From the NCBI RefSeq assembly GCF_007829835.1, contig NZ_VIWP01000003.1, positions 682,001 through 746,000 of the forward strand: a stretch of 64,000 nt of DNA, given 5' to 3'. The notes below the pieces were generated by a model. That model saw only the letters and a list, made by a program, of their open reading frames with translations, was not told the origin of the DNA and made no database searches. Made by a program: the position numbers and the translations under genes. The DNA comes from Neorhizobium alkalisoli (GTDB lineage Bacteria > Pseudomonadota > Alphaproteobacteria > Rhizobiales > Rhizobiaceae). This document shows positions 26,140-34,120 of this stretch, in pieces (positions within the stretch are counted from its first letter, which is position 1; each line of letters starts with the position of its first letter).

Positions 26140-26901
26140 ATGAACGTGATGGCCACCCCCTCCCCGGCGCCGGACGCAGACGAACGCCAGCTCCGCATCG
26201 ATCTCGCCGCCTGCTTCCGCCTTGCCGCCCGCGCCGGCTGGCATGAGGCGGTTGCCAATCATTTCAGCGCAGCGATTTCCGCCGACGGCAAACGTTTCCT
26301 CGTCAATCCACGCTGGCGCCATTTCAGCCTGATCCGCGCCAGCGACCTTCTGGCGCTCGATGCCGACGACAAGGAAACGATGGCAAGGCCGGATGCGCCG
26401 GATCCTTCCGCCTGGTCGATCCATTCCGCCATCCACCGGCATGTGCCACATGCCCGCGTGGCGCTGCATCTGCACCCGCCTTATGCAACGGCGCTGGCAG
26501 GCTTGAAAGATCCGTCGATCAAGCCGATCGATCAGAACACGGCGCGGTATTTCAACCGCATGGCGATCGACCTCTCCTTCGGCGGCATTGCCACGGAAGA
26601 ATCAGAAGGTGAACGGATCGCCGCAACCATCGGAAATCATTCGACGGTCATGATGGGCAATCACGGCGTCACCGTCGTCGCGCCAACCGTCGCCGAGGCT
26701 TTCGACAACATCTATTACCTCGAGCGCGCCGCCCAGACGATGATCCTCGCCTACTCCACCGGCCAGCCACTGTCCGTCATGAGCGACGAGATCGCCGAAC
26801 AGACGGCCGCCGAATGGGATGCCTATGCGGGGGCCGCCTTTGCCCATTTCGAGGAGATGAAGCGCATCCTCGACCGCGAGGACCCGAGCTACGCCGAATA
26901 A
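26140..26901 (+). CDS. Class II aldolase/adducin-domain protein
   Basis: 253-residue cytoplasmic protein with the class II aldolase/adducin fold. Candidate zinc ligands are the pair in VALHLHPPYATA and the later histidine in MMGNHGVTVVA; the usual acidic residue lies in the N-terminal half (WSIHSAIH region). Members include fuculose-phosphate aldolase and decarboxylase-like enzymes, but here no sugar genes are near. It sits between the coiled-coil pair and dihydropyrimidinase in the same orientation. A role with a C3 product of pyrimidine breakdown is conceivable but not shown. Confidence 0.75.
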   Translation: MNVMATPSPAPDADERQLRIDLAACFRLAARAGWHEAVANHFSAAISADGKRFLVNPRWRHFSLIRASDLLALDADDKETMARPDAPDPSAWSIHSAIHRHVPHARVALHLHPPYATALAGLKDPSIKPIDQNTARYFNRMAIDLSFGGIATEESEGERIAATIGNHSTVMMGNHGVTVVAPTVAEAFDNIYYLERAAQTMILAYSTGQPLSVMSDEIAEQTAAEWDAYAGAAFAHFEEMKRILDREDPSYAE

Positions 26902-26970
26902 GCCGCCACCGCCGCTCAAGGAAAAAGCGGTCGCAGAATGAAAAAACAGTAACGGGAAGAGAGGGAGCAC

Positions 26971-28425
26971 ATGTCGAAGGTCATCAAGAACGGAACCGTG
27001 GTCACCGCCGACCTCACCTACAAGGCCGACGTGAAGATCGACGGCGGCAGGATCATCGAGATCGGCCCCGACCTTTCCGGCGACGAAGTGCTGGATGCGA
27101 CCGGCTGTTATGTCATGCCCGGCGGCATCGATCCGCATGTGCATCTCGAAATGCCCTTCATGGGCACCTATTCCGCCGATGACTTTGACAGCGGCACCCG
27201 CGCGGCTCTGGCCGGCGGCACGACCATGGTCGTCGATTTCTGCCTGCCCGAACCCGGCCAGTCACTGCTCGACGCGCTGAAGCGCTGGGACAACAAGGCG
27301 AGCCGCGCCCATTGCGATTATTCGTTCCACATGGCCGTGACCTGGTGGGGCGAACAGGTTTTCGACGAGATGAAGGCGGTAGTGCGCAATCACGGCATCA
27401 ACACGTTCAAGCATTTCATGGCCTATAAGGGCTCGCTGATGGTGAACGACGACGAGATGTTCGCCTCCTTCTCCCGCTGCGCCGAGCTTGGCGCTCTGCC
27501 CCTCGTTCACGCGGAAAACGGCGATATCGTCGCCGCCATGCAGCAGAAGCTGATGGATGCCGGCAATGACGGCCCCGAAGCCCATGCCTATTCGCGGCCG
27601 GCCGAAGTCGAGGGCGAAGCCACCAACCGGGCGATCATCATCGCCGACATGGCCGGCGTGCCGCTTTACGTCGTCCACACATCCTGCGAACAGGCGCATG
27701 AGGCAATCCGCCGGGCCCGCCAGAACGGCATGCGGGTTTATGGCGAACCGCTGATACAGCATCTGACGCTCGATGACAGCGAATATGCCAACAAGGATTG
27801 GGATCATTCCGCCCGCCGCGTCATGTCGCCCCCGTTCCGTGACAAGCGCCACCAGGACAGCCTTTGGGCCGGCCTTTCCTCCGGTTCACTGCAGGTGGTC
27901 GCAACCGACCACTGCGCCTTCACGACGGATCAGAAACGTTATGGCGTCGGTGATTTCCGAAAGATCCCGAACGGCACCGGCGGGCTTGAAGACCGCTTGC
28001 CCATGCTCTGGACTTTTGGCGTCGCGACCGGCCGTATCACGATGAACGAATTCGTCGCCGTGACCTCGACCAATATCGCAAAGATCCTCAACTTTTATCC
28101 GCGAAAGGGCGCCATCCTTGTCGGCGCCGATGCGGATCTCGTCGTGCTCGATCCGAAGGCGTCGAAAACGATCTCGGCAAAAATCCAGCAATCGGCGATC
28201 GATTACAATGTCTTCGAAGGCAGAGAGGTGACCGGCCTGCCGCGCTTCACCCTGTCGCGCGGCAAGGTCGTTTATGCCGATGGCAAAATCCTGTCGAAGG
28301 AAGGCGACGGCCAGTTCGTCGCCCGTGAACCGCTCACCGCCCCCGCCAAGGCGCTCTCGACCTGGAAGGAACTGACCGCGCCGCGCAAGGTGGAACGGTC
28401 AGGCATTCCGGCAAGCGGGGTTTAA
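26971..28425 (+). CDS. hydA: Dihydropyrimidinase (D-hydantoinase family)
   Basis: Binuclear zinc amidohydrolase that opens the ring of dihydrouracil, dihydrothymine or 5-substituted hydantoins. The 484 residues show the family metal ligands: H56 and H58 in GGIDPHVHLE, the carboxylated lysine K153 in HFMAYKGS, H180 in PLVHAEN, a His in YVVHTSC, and the catalytic Asp in VVATDHC. AGAGAGGG lies before ATG 26971. Substrate comes from PreTA, and the product goes to the M20 hydrolase in the same cluster. Length and motifs match dihydropyrimidinase rather than allantoinase. Confidence 0.94.
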   Translation: MSKVIKNGTVVTADLTYKADVKIDGGRIIEIGPDLSGDEVLDATGCYVMPGGIDPHVHLEMPFMGTYSADDFDSGTRAALAGGTTMVVDFCLPEPGQSLLDALKRWDNKASRAHCDYSFHMAVTWWGEQVFDEMKAVVRNHGINTFKHFMAYKGSLMVNDDEMFASFSRCAELGALPLVHAENGDIVAAMQQKLMDAGNDGPEAHAYSRPAEVEGEATNRAIIIADMAGVPLYVVHTSCEQAHEAIRRARQNGMRVYGEPLIQHLTLDDSEYANKDWDHSARRVMSPPFRDKRHQDSLWAGLSSGSLQVVATDHCAFTTDQKRYGVGDFRKIPNGTGGLEDRLPMLWTFGVATGRITMNEFVAVTSTNIAKILNFYPRKGAILVGADADLVVLDPKASKTISAKIQQSAIDYNVFEGREVTGLPRFTLSRGKVVYADGKILSKEGDGQFVAREPLTAPAKALSTWKELTAPRKVERSGIPASGV

Positions 28426-28463
28426 GCGTGAACGACACCCGAGCCGATCGAACGAAGCGGAAT

Positions 28464-28877
28464 TCAGAGCTTCACCAGAGCATCCAGCTCCGGCAGAAGC
28501 ACGACGCTTTCCTGTTCGTTCGGATCGGTTCGGGCAATGATCGCGCTGGAAGGGCCGTCGGAAGCGTTGGCCGGCAGATGCGGCACGCCGGCCGGGATAT
28601 ACATCATCTCGCCGGCATTGAGGATGACGTGGTTTTCCAGCCGATCGCCATACCAAGTGTGGGCCGCGCCGGAGAGGCAGTAGATCGCCGTTTCGTGCGA
28701 CTCGTGCAGATGCGCCTTGGCGCGCGCACCGGGCGGCATGGTCAGGAGATGCATGCAGATACCCTTGGCGCCGACGCTCTGCGCCGAGATCCCCTCGAAA
28801 TAACTCAGCCCTTGCTTTCCGTCATAGGCGGAGCCGGGCTTAACAACGTGGCAGGTGGGTTTCGATGACGCATCCAT
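28464..28877 (-). CDS. Cupin-domain protein, 136 aa
   Basis: Single small beta-barrel (cupin). Motif 1 HLHESHETAIYCLSG supplies His, His and Glu ligands. Motif 2 GEMMYIPAGVPHLPAN supplies the last His, so a metal site is likely intact. ATG 28877 follows GGAGGAG. It is opposite in strand to the pyrimidine operon and convergent with hydA. Such single cupins may be isomerases, dioxygenase-like or binding proteins; no substrate can be given. Confidence 0.8.
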   Translation of the reverse strand: MDASSKPTCHVVKPGSAYDGKQGLSYFEGISAQSVGAKGICMHLLTMPPGARAKAHLHESHETAIYCLSGAAHTWYGDRLENHVILNAGEMMYIPAGVPHLPANASDGPSSAIIARTDPNEQESVVLLPELDALVKL

Positions 28878-29326
28878 TGCTGATCTCCTCCGAACAGACT
28901 GATCCCGGTCAAACATACCATGGATTGTCTTCCTTACGGGAATGCAACAGCTTTTACGCTCGCTGCTTTCTGGCGCCCATTATCGGGCTGATCGCATTTA
29001 CCGTCTCGCCCGACGCCCATGCCGCCAAATTTCTCGATGGCGCCTATGGCAGCAAGGAAGGCTGCATCTACGCAAAGACCGGCGATTCCTCCGGCGCAGA
29101 CGATTTTCTGCTTCTGACGGACGAGCGCGTGACGACATCGGTCTCCGTCTGCGACTTCAAGGGAGCAGCGACCAAGACATCGACCGGCTTCACCATCAAG
29201 GCCGAATGTGATGCCGAGGGCGAAAAAGGTCCGGCCGAGACCGCAGCCATCACCAAATCCGCCAAGGGCTATACGGTCAGCTTTCCGGACGGCACGAAAC
29301 TGGGACCCATGCCTAAATGTCATTGA
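28865..29326 (+). CDS. Probable exported protein, start uncertain
   Basis: The mature part (from AKFLDGAYGSKEGC) is about 100 residues with four cysteines (C-IYAK, SVCDFKG, AECDAEG, MPKCH) likely paired as disulfides, preceded by the hydrophobic signal-like FLAPIIGLIAFTVSPDAHA. ATG 28865 has AGGTGG upstream but overlaps the first codons of the divergent cupin gene and gives a long 35-residue lead. TTG 28925 would give a normal signal peptide but lacks a ribosome site. I do not recognise the family. Its stop overlaps the next ABC ATPase gene by ten bases, suggesting one operon. Confidence 0.55.
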   Translation: MTHPLLISSEQTDPGQTYHGLSSLRECNSFYARCFLAPIIGLIAFTVSPDAHAAKFLDGAYGSKEGCIYAKTGDSSGADDFLLLTDERVTTSVSVCDFKGAATKTSTGFTIKAECDAEGEKGPAETAAITKSAKGYTVSFPDGTKLGPMPKCH

Positions 29327-30114
29327 ATGAAAACAGCTTTTCCGTCGTCTCGGCCCAAAAACTGGGCCTGACCTTCGAGACCGGCGACGGACCCGTCCAT
29401 GCCCTGTCGAATGTCGACCTGGAGGTAAAAAAGGGCGATTTCGTCTCCTTCATCGGCCCGTCCGGCTGCGGCAAGACGACGTTTCTGCGCGTCATCGCCG
29501 ATCTCGAAAAGGCGACCTCCGGCGATATCCGCGTCAATGGCATGACGCCGGAAGAGGCGCGCAAAGCGCGCTCCTACGGCTACGTCTTCCAGGCACCGGC
29601 GCTTTATCCCTGGCGGACGATCGAAAACAATATCGCCCTGCCGCTCGAGATCATGGGGTATACGGCGGCTGACAGGAAGGCGCGCATCGAGCGTACGCTC
29701 GACCTCGTCAATCTCTCCGGCTTCGGCAAGAAATACCCCTGGCAACTGTCAGGCGGCATGCAGCAGCGCGCCTCGATCGCCCGCGCGCTGGCCTTCGACG
29801 CCGACCTCTTGCTGATGGACGAACCCTTTGGCGCCCTTGACGAGATCGTCCGCGACCACCTGAACGAACAGCTGCTGAAACTCTGGGCGCGGACACAAAA
29901 GACCATCTGTTTCGTCACCCACTCCATTCCCGAAGCCGTCTACCTCTCGACCAAGATCGTCGTCATGTCCCCCCGGCCGGGCCGGGTGACCGACGTAATC
30001 GAATCGACCCTGCCGAAGGAACGCCCGCTCGAAATCCGCGAAACGCCGGAATTTCTGGCGATCGCCCACCGGGTGCGTGAGGGTTTGCGGGCGGGGCATA
30101 GTTATGAGGAATAG
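29317..30114 (+). CDS. ABC transporter ATP-binding protein (nitrate/sulfonate/pyrimidine-precursor type)
   Basis: 265-residue ATPase with Walker A GPSGCGKTT, Q-loop YVFQAPALYPWR, signature LSGGMQQR and Walker B LLLMDEPFGALDE. The closing PRPGRVTDVIE segment is typical of SsuB/TauB/ThiZ-type importers. Together with the two permeases and NMT1-like binding protein downstream it forms one uptake system. Position after the dihydropyrimidinase operon suggests pyrimidines, hydantoins or a ureido compound as cargo; this is inference. Confidence 0.9.
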   Translation: MSLNENSFSVVSAQKLGLTFETGDGPVHALSNVDLEVKKGDFVSFIGPSGCGKTTFLRVIADLEKATSGDIRVNGMTPEEARKARSYGYVFQAPALYPWRTIENNIALPLEIMGYTAADRKARIERTLDLVNLSGFGKKYPWQLSGGMQQRASIARALAFDADLLLMDEPFGALDEIVRDHLNEQLLKLWARTQKTICFVTHSIPEAVYLSTKIVVMSPRPGRVTDVIESTLPKERPLEIRETPEFLAIAHRVREGLRAGHSYEE

Positions 30115-30133
30115 AAGTTTGCGCGCCAGCGAT

Positions 30134-30289
30134 ACCCCCCTCTGGCCTGCCGGCCATCTCCCCCACAAGGGGGGAGATCCGCTGGAAGCGCCTATTCCGC
30201 TCAAATCTCGACATTTGAGATGGCCGCAAGGCCGCCACTTGCCGATCTCCCCCCTTGTGGGGGAGATGCCCGGCAGGGCAGAGGGGGGT
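30134..30289. repeat. Long palindromic intergenic repeat (rhizobial type)
   Basis: The outer arms ACCCCCCTCTG...CCCACAAGG and its complement CCTTGTGGG...CAGAGGGGGGT form a near-perfect inverted repeat spanning 156 bases. Each arm also holds a smaller palindrome (ATCTCCCCC...GGGGGAGAT). Elements of this sequence type are abundant between rhizobial genes. This one lies inside the transporter operon, between the ATPase and the small membrane protein. Confidence 0.85.
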
Positions 30290-30312
30290 GAGCCCCGGAT
30301 TAGGATATCTCG

Positions 30313-30648
30313 ATGAACCCCGTCTTCCTCCTCTGGCTCGCCGGTGCGATGGCGGTGTTCCTCTCTGCGGCGACGGCGTCGCGCGCCTATATCACCTCCA
30401 ACAACATCCTCCTCCTCATCCTCTCGCTCTTCCTTTACTGCATCGGCAACCTCATGATGGTGAAGCTGATGCGCGAGGGCGGGCTGGGGCTCGCCATCTC
30501 CGCCTCTGCCGTGGCGCAGCTGGTGCTGATCAATGTCATCGCCTTCACCGTCTTCGGCGAACGCCCGAGCACGATGCAGCTCGCAGGCGTCGGGCTTGGC
30601 GTCCTCGCCATGGTGCTGATGCTGTTTCCGGTACAGGCGAAAAGCTGA
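30313..30648 (+). CDS. Four-helix SMR/DMT-like small membrane protein
   Basis: 111-residue hydrophobic protein with four predicted membrane helices (WLAGAMAVFLSA, ILLLILSLFLYCIGNLMMV, AISASAVAQLVLINVIAF, AGVGLGVLAMVLMLF). Size and helix pattern fit small multidrug resistance (SMR/DMT) proteins, but the SMR active-site Glu in helix 1 is not present where expected. AGGA lies before ATG 30313. Its stop overlaps the first permease start (TGATG), so it is translated with the ABC importer. Why a drug/metabolite-type carrier sits here is unclear. Confidence 0.65.
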   Translation: MNPVFLLWLAGAMAVFLSAATASRAYITSNNILLLILSLFLYCIGNLMMVKLMREGGLGLAISASAVAQLVLINVIAFTVFGERPSTMQLAGVGLGVLAMVLMLFPVQAKS

Positions 30649-31535
30649 TGAGCCACGAAAAGCTATTCCCGCACCGCATCCTGCCCGTCGCGACGATCAT
30701 GCTGATCATCGTCGCCATCTGGTATGTCGCCGCGATCCTGATGAACGCCCCCTTCCAGCGCGACATGGACCAGCGCGGCAATGTGGTGACCGGTGAGATG
30801 GAATTCATCGCAAGGACGCTCGCCCAGCCGAAACCGATCCTGCCGGCGCCGCATCAGGTGGCGCAAAACCTGTTCGACAATACGGTGATGCGCAGCGTCA
30901 CCTCCAATCGCAGCCTGATCTATCATGGCTGGGTGACGCTTTCCTCCACCATGGTCGGTTTTGCCTTCGGCACGCTGCTAGGCATTCTGATTGCGGTCGG
31001 CATCGTGCATGTGAAAGCGCTGGAACGCAGCCTCATGCCCTGGATCATCGCGTCGCAAATGGTGCCGATCCTGGCCGTCGCGCCGATGGTCATCGTCGTA
31101 CTCGGCGCAATCGGCATCACCGGCCTTCTGCCCAAGGCGGTGATCTCCACCTACCTCTCCTTCTTCCCCGTCGCCGTCGGCATGGTGAAGGGCCTGCGCT
31201 CGCCGGAACTGATCCAGCTCGACCTGATGCGCACCTACAATGCCAGCACCGCCCAGACCTTCTGGAAGCTGCGCGTACCGGCCTCCATCCCTTTCCTCTT
31301 CACCTCGATGAAGGTCGCGGTCGCGGCAAGCCTTGTCGGCGCGATCGTCGGTGAACTGCCGACCGGCGCCGTTGCCGGTATCGGCTCAAAACTTCTGGCC
31401 GGCGCCTATTACAGCCAGACGATCGATATCTGGGCGGCGCTGATTGCCGGTTCGGTTCTGGCGGCCGTGCTGGTTGCGATCGTCGGTATCGTCGCCGGCC
31501 TCGTCAACCGCGCCATGGGCGGGAGGCCGGCATGA
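30648..31535 (+). CDS. ABC transporter permease 1 (SsuC/ThiX type)
   Basis: Inner-membrane permease of 295 residues, BPD_transp_1 fold, with an extended periplasmic loop after the first helix and the EAA coupling motif near LDLMRTYNASTAQTFWKLRVPA. The ATG at 30648 overlaps the previous stop. Unlike usual homodimeric importers of this class, a second distinct permease follows with a four-base overlap, so the channel is probably a heterodimer. Confidence 0.88.
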   Translation: MSHEKLFPHRILPVATIMLIIVAIWYVAAILMNAPFQRDMDQRGNVVTGEMEFIARTLAQPKPILPAPHQVAQNLFDNTVMRSVTSNRSLIYHGWVTLSSTMVGFAFGTLLGILIAVGIVHVKALERSLMPWIIASQMVPILAVAPMVIVVLGAIGITGLLPKAVISTYLSFFPVAVGMVKGLRSPELIQLDLMRTYNASTAQTFWKLRVPASIPFLFTSMKVAVAASLVGAIVGELPTGAVAGIGSKLLAGAYYSQTIDIWAALIAGSVLAAVLVAIVGIVAGLVNRAMGGRPA

Positions 31536-32680
31536 CTGCAATGAACAAGGCCCGCCTGCACTTCTGGTGGCAATCCTGGCAGGGCGCGCTTGCCCTCCTC
31601 CTGTCGCTCGCCGCTTTGGCGACGCTCCCGCTACTTGCCGACGCGCCGGAGCCTTACAACCCGATCACGATGTTCTCGGTCTTCCTGCTGACGATTGCAG
31701 CCGCGGTCTGCGCGCTCTTGCCGCTGCCCGGCATGCTCGTTGCCATCACGCTTTTCGTCTGCACCCATCTCTCTGCAGCCATGCTGATCGCCGGCCTAGC
31801 TGGAAACGAGGGGAAGGCGACCGGCGCGCTTTATATGCTCGTCGCCGCCGACTGGCTGCTTGCCTGGCGCTGCGTCAGCCTGCTCTCTTCCGTCAGGACG
31901 CGATCGAAAAGCCTCGACGGGCTGTTGCGCCTGATCATCCCTGCCATTTTCGGCGCCTGGATCCTGATCCTCTGGGAGGTCGCGACCCGCGGTGCCGGCA
32001 TTCCCTTCATCCTCCTGCCGCCGCCCTCCTCGATCGCCGCCCGCATCGCAACCTCGCTACCGATCCTCTGGGCGGATGTGCAGCAGACGATCTTCAAGGC
32101 GGTGCTGGCCGGCTATATCCTCGGCAGCGGCGCCGGTTTCCTCACCGCCATCCTGGCGGACCGTTTCACCTTCCTGCGCCGGGGCCTGATGCCGATCGGC
32201 AATCTCATGTCGGCTCTGCCGATCATCGGCGTGGCACCGATCATGGTCATGTGGTTCGGTTTCGACTGGCAGTCCAAGGCCGCCGTCGTCACCGTCATGA
32301 CCTTTTTCCCGATGCTGGTGAACACGGTGGCTGGCTTGTCCGCCGCAGGCACGATGGAGCGCGACCTGATGCGCTCCTACGCCGCCGATTATCGCCAGAC
32401 GCTTCTCAAACTACGGCTGCCGGCGGCCATGCCCTTCATCTTCAATGCGCTAAAAATCAACTCGACGCTCGCTTTGATCGGCGCCATCGTCGCGGAGTTT
32501 TTCGGCACCCCGATCGTCGGCATGGGCTTTCGTATCTCCACCGAGATCGGCCGCATGAATGTCGACATGGTCTGGGCAGAGATTGCCGTTGCGGCTCTTG
32601 CCGGATCGGTTTTTTATGGTGTCGTGGCCCTCGGGGAGAGAGCAACGACGTTCTGGCATCCGTCTAACCGTGGTGGCTAG
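31532..32680 (+). CDS. ABC transporter permease 2, with N-terminal membrane extension
   Basis: 382-residue permease. The C-terminal 250 residues are the BPD_transp_1 domain with EAA loop MERDLMRSYAADYRQTLLKLRLPA. The first 120 residues add about three or four hydrophobic helices (ALALLLSLAALATLPLL, FSVFLLTIAAAVCALLPL) not found in the partner. ATGA at 31532 overlaps the partner's stop. It should pair with permease 1 and the ATPase at 29317. Confidence 0.87.
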   Translation: MTAMNKARLHFWWQSWQGALALLLSLAALATLPLLADAPEPYNPITMFSVFLLTIAAAVCALLPLPGMLVAITLFVCTHLSAAMLIAGLAGNEGKATGALYMLVAADWLLAWRCVSLLSSVRTRSKSLDGLLRLIIPAIFGAWILILWEVATRGAGIPFILLPPPSSIAARIATSLPILWADVQQTIFKAVLAGYILGSGAGFLTAILADRFTFLRRGLMPIGNLMSALPIIGVAPIMVMWFGFDWQSKAAVVTVMTFFPMLVNTVAGLSAAGTMERDLMRSYAADYRQTLLKLRLPAAMPFIFNALKINSTLALIGAIVAEFFGTPIVGMGFRISTEIGRMNVDMVWAEIAVAALAGSVFYGVVALGERATTFWHPSNRGG

Positions 32681-32693
32681 ACGCTGATATCCG

Positions 32694-32709
32694 CGCCTCA
32701 AAAGAGGCG
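32694..32709 (+). other. Hairpin before binding-protein gene
   Basis: CGCCTC-AAAA-GAGGCG forms a short stem in the 53-base gap before the binding-protein gene. Such hairpins often protect the abundant binding-protein message from decay or adjust its expression. Confidence 0.4.
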
Positions 32710-32733
32710 TGGCAACAATAGAGGGAAACGACA

Positions 32734-33717
32734 ATGAAAAAGATGATGAAGGCATTGATGGCATGCGCCATTGCCGGTAGCGCGACGCTTGCCGCAGCCA
32801 ATGCGATGGCCGCAGACAAGCTGACGCTGCAGCTGAAATGGGTCGCCCAGGGCCAGTTCGGCGGCTATTTCGTCGCCAAGGACAAGGGCTTCTACAAGGA
32901 AGAAGGCCTCGACGTCACGATCAAGCCGGGCGGCCCGGACATCGCCCCGGAACAGGTGATTGCAGGCGGCGGCGCCGATGTCATCGTCGACTGGATGGGC
33001 GGCGCGCTGGTTGCCCGCGAAAAGGGCGTTCCGCTCGTCAACATCGCCCAGCCCTACCAGAAATCCGGCCTCGAAATGATTTGCCGCAAGGACGGCCCGA
33101 TCAAGACCGAAGCCGACTTCAAGGGCCATACGCTCGGCGTCTGGTTCTTCGGCAACGAATATCCGTTCTTCGCCTGGATGAACAAGCTCGGTCTCAAGAC
33201 CGAAGGCGGCAAGGATGGCGTCACGGTTCTCAAGCAGAGCTTTGACGTGCAGCCGCTCGTGCAGAAGCAGGCGGATTGCATCTCGGTCATGACCTATAAC
33301 GAATACTGGCAGGCGATCGATGCAGGCTTCAAGCCGGCCGACTTGACCGTCTTCAATTACACCGCTCTCGGCAACGACCTGCTCGAAGACGGCCTCTACG
33401 TGCTCGACACGAAGCTGAAGGACGAAAAGTTCAAGGCCGACATGGTGAAATTCGTTCGCGCTTCGATGAAGGGCTGGAAATACGCCATGGAACATCCCGA
33501 TGAAGCCGCCGAGATCGTCATGGACAATGGCGGCCAGGATGAGAACCACCAGAAGCGGATGATGGGCGAAGTCGCAAAGCTGATCGGCAACGGTTCCGGC
33601 AAGCTCGACATGGCGACCTACGACCGTACCGTAAAGGCGCTTCTCGACCAGAAGATCATCACCAAGAATCCGGAAGGCGCTTACACGACCGCGATTACGG
33701 ATGCGGCTGTGAAGTAG
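32734..33717 (+). CDS. NMT1/THI5-like periplasmic substrate-binding protein
   Basis: Exported binding protein of 327 residues. A signal peptide ends near ANAMA-AD (about residue 26). The body begins KLTLQLKWVAQGQFGGYFVA, a hallmark of NMT1/ThiY-type proteins that bind pyrimidine precursors and related heterocycles, and continues with GLDVTIKPGGPD. GAGGGA precedes the start. It completes the importer begun at 29317. Pyrimidine, hydantoin or formyl-aminopyrimidine are plausible ligands; the catabolic neighbours favour a pyrimidine or hydantoin. Confidence 0.9.
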   Translation: MKKMMKALMACAIAGSATLAAANAMAADKLTLQLKWVAQGQFGGYFVAKDKGFYKEEGLDVTIKPGGPDIAPEQVIAGGGADVIVDWMGGALVAREKGVPLVNIAQPYQKSGLEMICRKDGPIKTEADFKGHTLGVWFFGNEYPFFAWMNKLGLKTEGGKDGVTVLKQSFDVQPLVQKQADCISVMTYNEYWQAIDAGFKPADLTVFNYTALGNDLLEDGLYVLDTKLKDEKFKADMVKFVRASMKGWKYAMEHPDEAAEIVMDNGGQDENHQKRMMGEVAKLIGNGSGKLDMATYDRTVKALLDQKIITKNPEGAYTTAITDAAVK

Positions 33718-33737
33718 GCGTTTGAAACTGGGGCATT

Positions 33738-33864
33738 GCCCCTCACCCTAGCCCTCTCCCCGCTTGCGGGGAGAGGGGACGTGTCCCGATTGAGCTCCGA
33801 GGGTACGGCATATCCCTTCTCCCCGTCAGAACGGGGAGAAGGTGCCGGCAGGCGGATGAGGGGC
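33738..33864. repeat. Palindromic rhizobial repeat, copy 1 of a pair
   Basis: Starts GCCCCTCACCCTAGCCC and ends CGGATGAGGGGC. It contains hairpin arms CTCTCCCCGC/GCGGGGAGAG and CTTCTCCCCG/CGGGGAGAAG. The ends and both hairpins match the reverse complement of 51672-51809. The remaining bases of this 400-base gap up to the efflux gene hold no recognisable gene. Confidence 0.85.
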
Positions 33865-34120
33865 GCCTCCCTGCGAACACATTCGACGCAAAGCAACGCC
33901 GCAACACTCTGCCCTCAATCAACGCCTCACCCTGCGTCCCACAGATTGATTTGCCCACCGCAACCCCGTAAAACTGCAACCGGATGGATCTTGTGCAGTC
34001 GAGCTTGTAACCTGTCGTTCTGGTTACCACTTCTGCCTCGGTCGCGCGTGGGGAGGAGCGTGGCGACTGGATGGTTCCAGGCGAAATGAAGACCTCTCGC
34101 TCAAGTCGGAAGTCATTCAT

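Noticed and set aside
28890..28925. Second RutR-like site (CCCGGTCAAAC)
   Set aside because: Only one half-site matches; the other half has almost no match.
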